The notes under the pieces were generated by a model, which was not told where the DNA came from, did not search any database, and saw only the letters and a list, made by a program, of their open reading frames with translations. Of a stretch of 64,000 bases of DNA, positions 35,401 through 45,949 are shown one piece after another. A program made the translations under genes and the position numbers. The stretch's first letter is position 1. Every line of letters starts with the position of its first letter. Origin of the DNA: Gymnothorax reevesii (lineage: Eukaryota; Chordata; Actinopteri; Anguilliformes; Muraenidae); NCBI GenBank assembly GCA_029721435.1, contig CM056587.1, positions 12,917,167-12,981,166 on the forward strand. The letters are read 5' to 3'.

Positions 35401-35592
35401 TAGATCATTTGGGCCTGTGCCATCCTGCACAGTGAGGCGAGGGGTTACGCTGCCGTCCAGCCTCCCTCCACCCCAGCATGTGGACCTGGACCCACCGCCC
35501 CCTCCCCGTCATGAGGGCTTTCGACAGGGACTAAGGACACGAGCTGCGGTGATGCAGCGATTGTGAAGCTGCCCACTCCCCCACCTCTCACC

Positions 35593-35716
<124 letters not shown>

Positions 35717-35925
35717 GTATGAGTTGCTCAGTGTCAGTCTTGCAAAGTTGAGTTTAGTTTTCAGTATTGCAAGAACCTCATTTCATTCCTAGTACATTTG
35801 ATATCCACAAGTTGCGACAGAAATAAATTCATGTATATCAAACACGACGTTGTAATTTGTCCCTCTATGCAACTGAAACAAAACGCACACCTACTGCATT
35901 TGACAAAAGATTCGACACAAAGGTT

Positions 35926-35936
35926 GAGTGTGTGTG

Positions 35937-35967
<31 letters not shown>

Positions 35968-35971
35968 TTTT
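35926..35971. repeat. (GT)12 followed by a T run
   Basis: A short GT repeat runs into about 20 T residues. Confidence 0.95.
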
Positions 35972-36579
35972 AATCCTTGCTGCCTCTGTAAGACTTGTGA
36001 CTGCAGCACTCGGCAGTTTTACGCTTCTTGGTGAGGCCGGGGCTGTGACTGATTAGATGAGATTGTTTTAATTTTCGGAGGAGAAATTGTGTGCTCCAAC
36101 ATTATGTGTTCATTTCTGTTGTGATTCTGTGTTCATTGGTTATATGTTCTTGTTCCTAAATTAACCACAAGACGAAGTGATCGTACAGAAGTGGTGCAAA
36201 TACCTGCCGAAGAGGGCTTTCTTTCCTCGCCTGCACAAGCACGTGATTCTCACTTACTAAGAAGTTTCGCTTCTTTCCGCGTTTCCCATCCATGCTTCAC
36301 CGTCCTCCACTGACGTCACTCCACAAATCCCCAGAGCGCACACGGCTATTTTACATGCAGATGCTCATTTGCATTGACCATATATGGTTGCGTCTGGGCG
36401 TGTAGAGGGCGGGATATGATGTGTGTTCATGTCCGCACTTTTCTTGCGTCCGGTGCGATTTATCAATGTAAATTGCGGAGAGCTGTGTTTACGCACAGTT
36501 TGATTGATCTGAAAAGAGTGTAAATATTTTGGGTCTATGCCATTTTTGACTTTTACCCTTTTTGATAAATGAGGCCCCC

Positions 36580-37299
36580 GATTGTTGAAAAAGCATCAAA
36601 GGTGGCGTTGCGTCAGTATGGGAAAATTGCCTATGAAGGCTTTTGATTCCTTGCCATATTGACTGTGTGGAGAGATGTATGCGGGCCTAGAAAATGCATT
36701 TGTTTTTTGTATCATATGTGCTCGAACAGATGTGTGCCAAATTTAGATGAGAACCCCTCCTAGAACCAAAATATGGCGATAAATCAATTAACTCCCAATT
36801 ATCATAGTGGTAGTTCTAAAATTTATAGCTGTTATTGTTGGTGCCATCCCAAGGAACAACTGATTAAATTTGCCAGTCAACGGTAATTTAGTGTCAACAA
36901 AACGTTAGCCTTTTTCAGTGCTGGCATAAATTGAAGCACCTATTACTAAAACCCCATAAGTCACACTTGACTTGACTTGACTTGTGGTGTTTTAGTAATC
37001 AGTGCTTCAATTAGTCTTAATGATCTGATAAGTCAACGCCTTGTTATGTTGTCCATTTATTCTGGTCTATTATTATAGACAGCATTACACAGCAGTTTTA
37101 GCGGATTATCTCATTTATGCCGTGTGACATTGATTGATCTGGTTCACTTCTGTTCAGTAATCTAGGTAGCTTTAGGCTAACCTGATAGATCATGTTAACT
37201 AAAATTAATTTGACGTATTCCAATAATAACCATTAGCTGGGCTAACGTTGACACATTATCTGCCGTTGAGGTAGATCGCCAGTGGCTAATAACAAGCAA
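36580..37299. other. Unassigned sequence with an 83-bp hairpin
   Basis: No gene was seen; the one structure is the inverted repeat at 36930-37012. Confidence 0.5.
36930..37012. repeat. 83-bp hairpin
   Basis: Arms ATTGAAGCACCTATTACTAA and TTAGTAATCAGTGCTTCAAT pair with few mismatches and continue inward; the loop is a CTTGA repeat. It has the size of a miRNA precursor but may be a tiny MITE. Confidence 0.7.
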
Positions 37300-38010
37300 T
37301 ATATTCATTGAAATTAATTTATGTGTATCTGTCTTTACTACAGCCAGTGCATTGTCTCGCCACATCCCCCAAAAAATGTCACTCTGCATTGGAAAGCTGT
37401 ACATCAACACTTCTCCGCCAAAGAATACTATATAACGGTTGCTTACTACCAGGCATAGTAAAATGGCCGCTCGACCACTTCCGCCTCCTTCGACCAAAGC
37501 AGTTCTCAATCACATCAGCAATCCAGTTATTTTGTATATAGATCAGTGGCCAGGACTCATCTGAGAACATTACTCGCGACCACCAACGATTTCTCCAGTT
37601 CTTGCGTTGTGTACACCATTCGCGTCTATTGACATTGTGGCAGTTTGTCAATGGCGGCAGTATATGACACCCTCTAGCATGAAGATGGTCACTGTGTAGA
37701 CGATTTCTAATCATCTGACTTGTCACTTGGACAACAGTAGCCTGGTGTAGGTTTGCAGCAATCTGAATTGCTGTTTGAGTCTGTTTTCTCAGAGCCTGGG
37801 TACGAATCAACCTATTCTAGGCTCTTGTTGTTGACCTTGGGCGTCCTAAATGGTGTCAATTGTCAACATTATGTGTTCGCTGATACCTGTGATCTGCTAA
37901 TCATAGACTGGGAAACATTGAAGATATTGGCAACCTCCCACTGATGGCTGCCAGTTTCAAGCATACCAATTGCTCTTTGATAGTCAGCACATTTGAGACG
38001 TCACTTTGTG
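37300..38010 (-). pseudogene. Second Tc1-like transposase remnant
   Basis: On the minus strand, 37810 to 37379 encodes the middle of a Tc1 transposase ('SQMIRNRLHSDHLHARG' linker to catalytic domain, then 'WSRVMFSDES' with the first catalytic Asp). Upstream (about 37990-37860) a degraded helix-turn-helix is readable in another frame ('ADYQRAIGMLETGSHQWEVA'). Later segments shift frame and stop. It belongs to the same broad subfamily as the 26.9-kb copy but breaks at different places. Confidence 0.8.
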
Positions 38011-38350
38011 AAAAAAACAAAGGATAAAAAAAATCAACAAAGGATCACAGTCAGAAGCTATCAAGATGAAAGAACTCTCGATCACAAGAGATGACCTTTC
38101 CTTAGTGTCAAATTTGAATATGCAGAGATCACGTGACCTGAGCATGGGTTTGCACGCAAGCAGTTAGGGCTCCCTCTTCCTCGCCCTCCTATTTTTGTCT
38201 TTTTCGACATATCTTACTCCCATTTCTCCTATTTGCTTAGGTAATATATTGTTATTTGATGGCTTCTTCTAAGAAGCCACATTTCGTATCACCAGCGAGT
38301 CGCCATCCAAGAAGAAGCCGAGAAATAGTTCCTCTACCGAGCTGGCAAAC

Positions 38351-39079
38351 ATGGCCGACCCCGTTGCCAAGGCTCTGGAACAGTTGTTGAGATCTGAGCT
38401 CTCGGCCTTAAGGGCGGACTTCCCGGCACACATGACGACTATACAGAAATTGTGCTCGAGAATGGATACCATTATGGGCGAACAGAAGAAACAACAAGGG
38501 GCGCTGAATGACCATACAACTAGAATAGAGACATTGGAACAACAAATCGTCGACTTACAGGACAGAAGTAGACGCAGTAACCTCCGTCTCATGGGGCTTC
38601 CCGAGGGTGTCGAAGGGGATGATCCGGTTGGTTTTGTCAAGCGCTCCATTCCACTATGGCAACCAGCCTTAGCCAACCGAGAATTTGAAATCGAGCGAGC
38701 TCACAGAGTTTACCTTGGGAATTCATCGAACCGGGCCAAGCCACGTCCCTTCATCTTCAAACACCTTCGATACACGGATAGGGATGCAATCCTCCAAGAA
38801 TGCAGGAAGGAAGGGACCATCCTCGCAAGCGGTGGATCGGTGCTACTTTTCTTCCCGGATTTCTCCCCTACCACAGCGAAGAAGCGGAGCGCCTTCACCC
38901 CAATCAGGCGCGAACTGAGAGACGCGGGTATCCAGAACTTTCTTCTCTATCCGGCCGTGCTTAAAATCTCCCATGGAGGGGAATCTCATTTTTTGCGTTC
39001 CCCAGAAGAAGCCCGCCAGTTCCTCGTATCGAGAAAAGGTTTGGAGACCGGGGGTATGCAATTAACCTCTTCGCCATGA
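38351..39079 (+). CDS. LINE ORF1 protein (coiled coil + RRM-like)
   Basis: The 242-residue frame has a heptad-like N-terminal half (about residues 20-75) followed by the L1 ORF1 RRM entry motif 'RRSNLRLMGLPEGVEG' (about residues 74-89), 'EIERAHRV' and 'RPFIFKHLRY'. These proteins bind element RNA as trimers. An upstream ATG at 38259 ('MASSKKPHF') is in another frame, so the original start may have been lost by a small indel; the start used here is the first ATG of the open frame. Confidence 0.82.
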   Translation: MADPVAKALEQLLRSELSALRADFPAHMTTIQKLCSRMDTIMGEQKKQQGALNDHTTRIETLEQQIVDLQDRSRRSNLRLMGLPEGVEGDDPVGFVKRSIPLWQPALANREFEIERAHRVYLGNSSNRAKPRPFIFKHLRYTDRDAILQECRKEGTILASGGSVLLFFPDFSPTTAKKRSAFTPIRRELRDAGIQNFLLYPAVLKISHGGESHFLRSPEEARQFLVSRKGLETGGMQLTSSP

Positions 39080-39967
39080 ATATCTGCCCAGCTTTAAGCT
39101 AATCGCACTAGGGCAAACGTCGGACATCTAAGTTACAAACAAAGTTTAAGTTAATATTTGTGAACTTTAGCTGGCTATTTAACTTGCTAAGCGATCTTAT
39201 AATATTTGCGTTTAAACTGTCTTTATGTTGGTATAGTGAGTTCACAATGTCACCATGCCAGCTCGCTATTCGGTGTGCCCGATACATTGAATATCATTGT
39301 GAAGTTAATATCGCCTTAACTGCTCGGTGGAATTTTTTTTTCTCTCTTCCGTTTACTCTCGGATTTTGATACCCTGTGTTCACTGGTTAATGGTGGTGGA
39401 GCGTTTTATATGTCCCTTTGCTGATAATACCCGCTCCTTATGTTAATTTGGTTACCAGACTAATAGCAATGTGACTGACATCTTTGTAGACGGAAAATTT
39501 GAAGTTATCGGCCGTTATGTGTGCTGCGATATATATATATTTTTTAGCAAATGGCAAATGGTTAGGCGATTGCTCCGTTTATGGTTATTTTACCTTTTGA
39601 AGTGTTATTTTAAGGGAGTGCTTTTATTGATGACTATTCACCTTTTTGGGGGGGGGGGAGTTGTTTGGGCGCTAACTGGGAAGGCCGATGTCGATGCCAC
39701 GGATTCATAACTAGGTGGGGAGCGAGCCTGGCTCTGTTCTTAGCCATGCTTGCAACAGTTCTAGTTTTGGGATGGGTTTTGATTTTTCTCTTTCTTTTAC
39801 TCTTTTTGGTTTGACATGTGGTGATGTCCTATTGAGATATACTCATTTAGACTTTCTAATGCAGAATACCTTGTTTAAGAATGATAGGCTTGGTATAGCT
39901 TTGCTTCGTACCCCTGGATGTCTTTTTCAATATGTATATTTTTCTGCTTATTTTATTTCTGATAGCC

Positions 39968-42900
39968 ATGGCTAGTCTTAATGTTTTGAGTTGGAACGTA
40001 AAGGGCTTGAATGGTCCCTCCAAACGCACCTGTTTTTTAGATATTTTGCACAGGAAAAAAATAGACAGCCTTAATTCAAGAGTCACATTTAAAGGAGGAG
40101 GACTCCTCCAAATGCAACAACAAGTTTTACAAAGTTGCTTCTTCATCTTCTGCAGACAACAAAACTAAAGGAGTTTTGATTTTAATCCGTAGATCTTTAC
40201 AATTGACTGTTTTTGACAGTGGAGGTGATTCTCATGGCAGAGTGACGTACATTAAGACAAGTGTGGGGAGCAGGAAAATAAAATTTTTTATCTGTTTATG
40301 CACCTACAATATATGACCCTGATTTCTTTACATCCCTATCAAATTCACTTGTAGGATTATCAGATTTTGAAATGGTGCTTGGCACTGACATGAATACAGT
40401 TATGTGCCCCCTCCTTGATAGATCAGGACAAGGAGATCCCCATTCTCAACCTCGCTCCATTTCTAAACTGAAACTTTGCCTGTCGGCTGTATCGTTGGTT
40501 GAACTGTGGCGATTATTCAATCCTTGTACAAAGTCGTATACATTCTTCTCCTCTAGACATAAAACATATTCGAGAATTCATTTTTTGTTTCTATCCCAAT
40601 CTTTAGTTCCTGTTGTCAAAACTGTAGAGATCTGGCCCATGTCACTGTCTGACCACCATATCAACTTTTGTAATTTGTCTTTAATTGATAAACCTAACCG
40701 TGCGCCCCGTTGGCAGTTCAACACCACTCTACTGAGGGATACTGGATTTTGTCAGCAGTTTGTAACCAGACTGGGTGAGTTCCTCTCTTTTAATGTTGGC
40801 TCAGTGGAAGATCCACGTATTGTTTGGGATGCAGTGAAGGGATTCATAAGAGATAATTCCATTTCATATCCTTCCTTTCTTAATAAGTCTCGCCTTCATA
40901 AAATCTCTGTTTTAGAAAATAACCTAGCTTCTCTAGAACGCTCCTGCCAAACCTCCTATTCGGAGGATAAAGCTCTAGAAATAAAACTCACCAAGGCAGA
41001 ATTGAATCTCCTACTTAGGAATAGAGCTGAATTTCTCATCCAAAGGTCAAGGCAAAATTATTATTTCAACAGTAGCCGGCCTAGTCATTTATTATCTCTT
41101 AAACTCCGCAGTGATGAGAAATTCGCTAATATTCCAGCTATTGTGTCACAAGGAATTAGGTTAACCGATCCAGTTCAAATTAATGAGAATTTTAGGTCTT
41201 TTTACGCTAGCTTGTATAGTTCTGAGAATTGTGATACTAAAGGTTACTCATCTTTTGTTCAGTCAGCAGATTTGCCCCAAATATCGGCCTCAGATGCAAC
41301 TAAGCCAGGTGAACCCATAACGCTATCAGAATTAGAAAAGGCATTGAGAGATATGAACAAGGGCAAATCCCCAGGCATGGACGGTATCCCACCTGAATTG
41401 TATTTAGCCTTTTGGCCAGCTTTGGGACCCCTTATGTTAGAAATGATCAACTATTCAATTGACAAAGGTTCTTTTGGGAGACATACTAATACTGCGGTCA
41501 TATCTCTGTTGCTCAAAAAAGACAAAGATCCAGTATCCTATTCCAGCTACCATCCTCTTTCACTTTTAGGCTCAGATATAAAAGTATACGCCAAGGTCCT
41601 GGCACGCCGCTTAGAATCTCACATGATACACCTTGTGCACCCTGATCAAACGGGGTTTGTCAAATCCAGATTAGCTTCTGACAATATGCGCCGACTCCTT
41701 CATATAATACACTCAGCAGATCAGATCAAGTCTCCATGTGCAGTTTTTTCTCTGGATGCCTTAAAAGCTTTTGACCGCCTAGAATGGCAATACTTGTGGG
41801 AAGTACTAGACACCATGGGTTTAGGAACCAGGTTTATCTCCATGATTAAAGTTCTGTATGCCAACCCATCTGCTGTCGTGTTAACGGGGCGGAACTGCTC
41901 TACACCATTCCCAATTGCGAGAGGCACACTTCAAGGTTGCCCATTATCCCCTTTGTTATTCGCATTGTCTCTTGAACCTCTAGCTCAGGCTATCCGTCGA
42001 TCCAAAGAATTCTCCCCTATAGCTATCAAGGACACTGTACATCATATTTCCCTTTACGCAGATGATATTTTACTGTTTATCGACAACCCATCCAGATCAC
42101 TACCGCATATTATGGCCCTCTTTGAAAAATTTAACAGAATATCAGGTTACAAGATAAATTGGCAAAAATCATCTCTTCAGTATACTCTATCCCTCTGCCA
42201 TCATTGATACCTATTGTCCATTGCTTCAAATATCTGGGTATTACAATATATCCCACCTTAAATAATATAGTAAACAATAATTATAACAGTATTTTTAAAC
42301 AAATTAACACAAACTTGTCTAATTGGACATCTCTCCCCAGCTCCCTACATGCTCGCATATCGGTCTTAAAAATGAATGTCCTACCACGTGTTAACTTTAT
42401 TGCATCAATGATCCCTTTACCGCCCCCTGTTGGATACTGGGTCAAATTTCAGACTCTCTGTTCAAAATACATCTGGAATGGGAGACGTCCACGCATTAAA
42501 TTGTCGGTTTTACAGCGTGAAAAGTCGGTTGGGGGCATGTCTCTTCCTGACTTTAAGTTATATGCCTAATCCTTCACATTACGCCCCCTTTCCACTTGGC
42601 TTGATCCGACTGCCCAATTCTCCTGGCGCCAACTTGAGGAATCATTGGTTTCTCCTTACAGACTGCAAGATCTCATCTACTGTGGCATCCCAATCAGGCA
42701 CTGTAAACTACATTTTGGACCTATAATTTCACATTTGATAATAACCTGGAGGTTAGCAGAGAAAAGTACAAGATCAGAAAAGAAGTGGCATTGCCACTCC
42801 CCCATATTTCATAACCATAGTTTGCTTACTGGCAACTCCCCTTTTTTTGCCCTCAGTGGTCCAACAAAGGCATTCACATTTTTGCTGATATCTTAAATGA

Positions 42901-43723
42901 CAATGGTTTGAGGAGCTTTGAGGATATTCAAGTACAATATAATCTTCAAAGGACATCCTTCTTTATATATTTGCGTCTTCGATCAGCAGTGCGTGCCTAT
43001 GGGGTCCCTTGGAGCATCCCATTACAGTCTCATCCTATGCATAGCCTATTCCATTGAGAAAGACAAATGAGATGTTCAGCGTCTAAGATCTACATTTTTC
43101 TCCTTCAACATACTTATGGACCATTAGGGGTTACAGAACCATGGGTCAAAGATTTACACCTGGAAAATGATAACTATATATGTGAAGATATGTGGGACAA
43201 TATTGCTCTATCATCCAGAAATCCAAACCATCAAATGATCCACTGGAAATTTTTTCATAGATTATATTTGACTCCCCTTCGTCGCTTTCACATGCGCCTG
43301 AACTCTTCTCCTACATGTACACTATGTGGTCTTGGTTCAATAGGAACCTTTCTACATACTTTCTGGGACTGTCCAGATGTTGCCAAGTTTTGGAAACGGG
43401 TTGCCGCAGATTTAGCTTTACTTATAAATAAGAAAATAACCTGCTCCCCAATGTCTTTTTTACTAAATGACGATTCTGCTCTCAGCCTCTCATTGCAAGA
43501 GAAAAGAGTATGGCTAGCCGGTCTTACTGCGGCAAAGAAAATACTAATAAATCGTTGGAACCCACCTCACACTCTCTCACGGCGACTATGGCTATTAACT
43601 TTTCTTGATATAATCTCCATGGAATTATCAACAGCTCGCATGCATGGTGCTAAGGGGAAGACCATTGAAACATGGAAGCAGGCTTTTGATGACGTGAAAA
43701 TACTTGTTCAACCAGGGCAATAA
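39968..43723 (+). pseudogene. LINE ORF2: endonuclease + reverse transcriptase, broken
   Basis: ORF2 begins at 39968 with an AP-endonuclease start ('LNVLSWNVKGLNG'). The next conserved endonuclease block is missing and the frame is lost between about 40070 and 40370. The main open part, 40372-42207 (611 codons), holds the endonuclease end and the RT domain: 'GKSPGMDGIPPELY', 'FSLDALKAFDRL', 'GTLQGCPLSPLLFALSLEPL' and the catalytic 'LYADDILLF' near 42055. A frameshift near 42170-42200 leads to 42159-42569, then stops. The C-terminal part 43067-43723 keeps a C-x2-C-x9-H-x4-C zinc motif near 43312-43372. Confidence 0.92.
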
Positions 43724-43947
43724 GAATTTCGGTTACCTTATTCATTACATGCACATGTCGGTGTATATGAGTGTACATATTTACCATCATTAACATCATA
43801 CAATGTTTTCACAACAACTCCTAAAGCTTGACGCTGTTTGCAAGTACAATTGTATTTATATACTGTATGTCTGCATATTAAGGTTAAGATGAGAATGAGT
43901 TTTTATATTTGTTATAAATTGTATCTCTTCAAAGTAGGATATCACCC

Positions 43948-43978
<31 letters not shown>

Positions 43979-44116
43979 CATTGGATATAATGGGTTTTCT
44001 TTTTCTCTTTTTGGGATGGGGTTGGGGGAAACATTGTAATATAGGCATCTTGTGTATTCATTATTGTATGCTTTATAATAAAAATAATTGATCACAAAAA
44101 AAAAATTGAATATGCA

Positions 44117-45371
44117 CCCAGGCCACGTGTTCGGGGTTTCTTCATGCTGCCTGTGCACTGGCTGCATTTTGGTACTGTTTTAGAGCAGTTCACGTTATCT
44201 TCATTGCAGTTAGTTATTGTATCCTAAACACAATCATTATTTTGTTATTGACCTTGAAATTTCAATATCCCCTACTTTCTTTGAAGAGTGTATAGTATTG
44301 GCACCGTCAACAGTACCATGATATTACTATAGTCCAAACCACTATATTGCTGTAGTTTGAATAACAATAGTATCACTACAGTAAAACTACACTATGGAGG
44401 CCAAAATACCATCCATTTACTACACAATAATTGTAGCTTGTAACCATTGTAATTTTTCATAAGGGTATGAGCACGACAACGTATAAACAAGATTTGGATG
44501 TGTCACATTTCGTGTGTTGAGAAACATAACATGCAAGGCACTTAAGACCTCTCGGCCTTTCTATTTTATCAGAAAGATCAAAATCATCACGAAGGTTCAT
44601 AGGAATACCTGATACAAAGCTTGCAAGTCACAGAGACCTAATTTTAACAGAACATATTTTTTTCATAATTAGCATTAATAGGTCACGGTGACCTAAATTG
44701 AGCAAAACATTTTTTTGCATAATTATCATCTATACACAATTATATCATTGGTCTGAAATCAATTCTGAGATTAGTTTTTTTTTTTGTGCAAGAGTGAAAA
44801 GGTGAAAGGTCAACTGTGGAACACAAGCGGACAATGCACAAGTCCATCCACTGTACTTTACATGTGGCCAGTTTCATATTGCTGCTATTATTAATTATTG
44901 AGAAACAGCCTTCACAAAATTTCAAAGGTGAAGGTCACTGCACTGAGATCAAAGGTTAAATCCCAAAAAAGGTAGGCTGTTAAACAACTAAAACCCAAGG
45001 TGCTTAAAAGTGAAAAGTATGAGGTGATAATTATTAACTGCTATTAAGCACTGGCCTGCACAAAATGTAGGACTGACACACCATCATGATGAAAATACCT
45101 CATCGGCCAAAATAATAATGGCTAAGAAGAAAAAATTGACCCATCATTCATTTTTCTGATGTGAGATGGACAACATTTATTCATTTAGTGTTTTATGGAC
45201 AAACCGTGACTCTAGCTAGTCTTGTGGTGGAAGAAGCAGTGTGAAATTTCAGCTTGGAAGAGTGTGGCAGCAGGACTGGATATTATGTTTTGGGGGGGGG
45301 GGGTTTCACAGAACAATTAGTCCTGGCAAGTTCTCAATCATTTTCCTATATTGTCACGTGTTCCAAATATA
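44117..45371. other. AGGTCA-containing repeat-like sequence
   Basis: No gene was seen. 44600-44960 has several AGGTCA/GGTGAAAGGTCA motifs and resembles the 30-kb repeats. A G run lies at about 45291-45303. Confidence 0.45.
44680..44694. promoter_or_regulatory. Perfect palindromic estrogen-response-element-like site
   Basis: AGGTCACGGTGACCT matches the ERE consensus AGGTCAnnnTGACCT without mismatch. It lies in repeat-like sequence and far from any recognised promoter, so function is unknown. Confidence 0.45.
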
Positions 45372-45800
45372 CAACCATAATTCCGAAATAGTTGGGACGA
45401 AGTGTAAATTGCGCATAAAATCAAAATGCAATGACTTTCAGATCACATGAGCCAATATGTGATTTACAATAGAACAGAGATAACATTTCAAATGTTGAAA
45501 CTGAGACATTTTACATTTTTATCCACAAAATGAGCTTAATTCACATTTTCTGGCTGCAACAGGTCTCAAAAAAGTTGGGACACAGGCAAAAAAGGGCTGG
45601 AAAAGCAATTAATATATAAGAGAATCAGCTGAAAGAACATTTAGCAAGTAATTAAGTTAACTGACATCAGGTGTGTAACATGATTTTAATAAAAGGGATG
45701 TCTTAGAGAGGATGGCTTAGAGAGGCTGAGTCTCTCAGAAGTAAAGATGGCCTGAGGCTCTCCAACCTGTGAAGGCTTGCGTAAAAAAAATTGCGGAATA
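45372..45800. mobile_element. Second 'CAACC..AATTCC' family fragment
   Basis: The first 200 bases follow the 24272 element closely (CAACCATAATTCCGAAATAG, GTTGGGACGAAGTGTAAATTG, 'TTTATCCACAAAATGAGC', 'CAACAGGTCTCAAAAAAGTTG'); the rest differs. The right limit is approximate. Internally deleted, non-coding copy. Confidence 0.65.
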
Positions 45801-45949
45801 CTTTTAAAAGGGTAATTCCGTGCCAAATCACCAGAAGGCTCCCGACTGACCATCTCAGATTTGCTTCATAGCTTTTTGTTTTGATGCCCTTTTTATTAAT
45901 AATTACTGTGCAAAATTTTAGGCCAATATCTCCAGTAGTTTTGGAGATA

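Larger units (their letters stand above)
38125..44105 (+). mobile_element. L1/Tx1-type LINE, near full length, with TSD
   Basis: A non-LTR retrotransposon of about 6 kb is flanked by an 11-bp direct repeat, TTGAATATGCA, at 38114-38124 and 44106-44116. It has a 5' UTR, ORF1 (38351-39079), a long inter-ORF region, ORF2 (39968-43723, broken) and an A-rich 3' end. A run of 21 G lies at 43958-43978 near the 3' end. The direct repeat marks its insertion; ORF2 defects show it is inactive. Confidence 0.93.

Noticed and set aside
35236..35430. 64-codon minus-strand frame
   Set aside because: Antisense shadow of Harbinger transposase block C.
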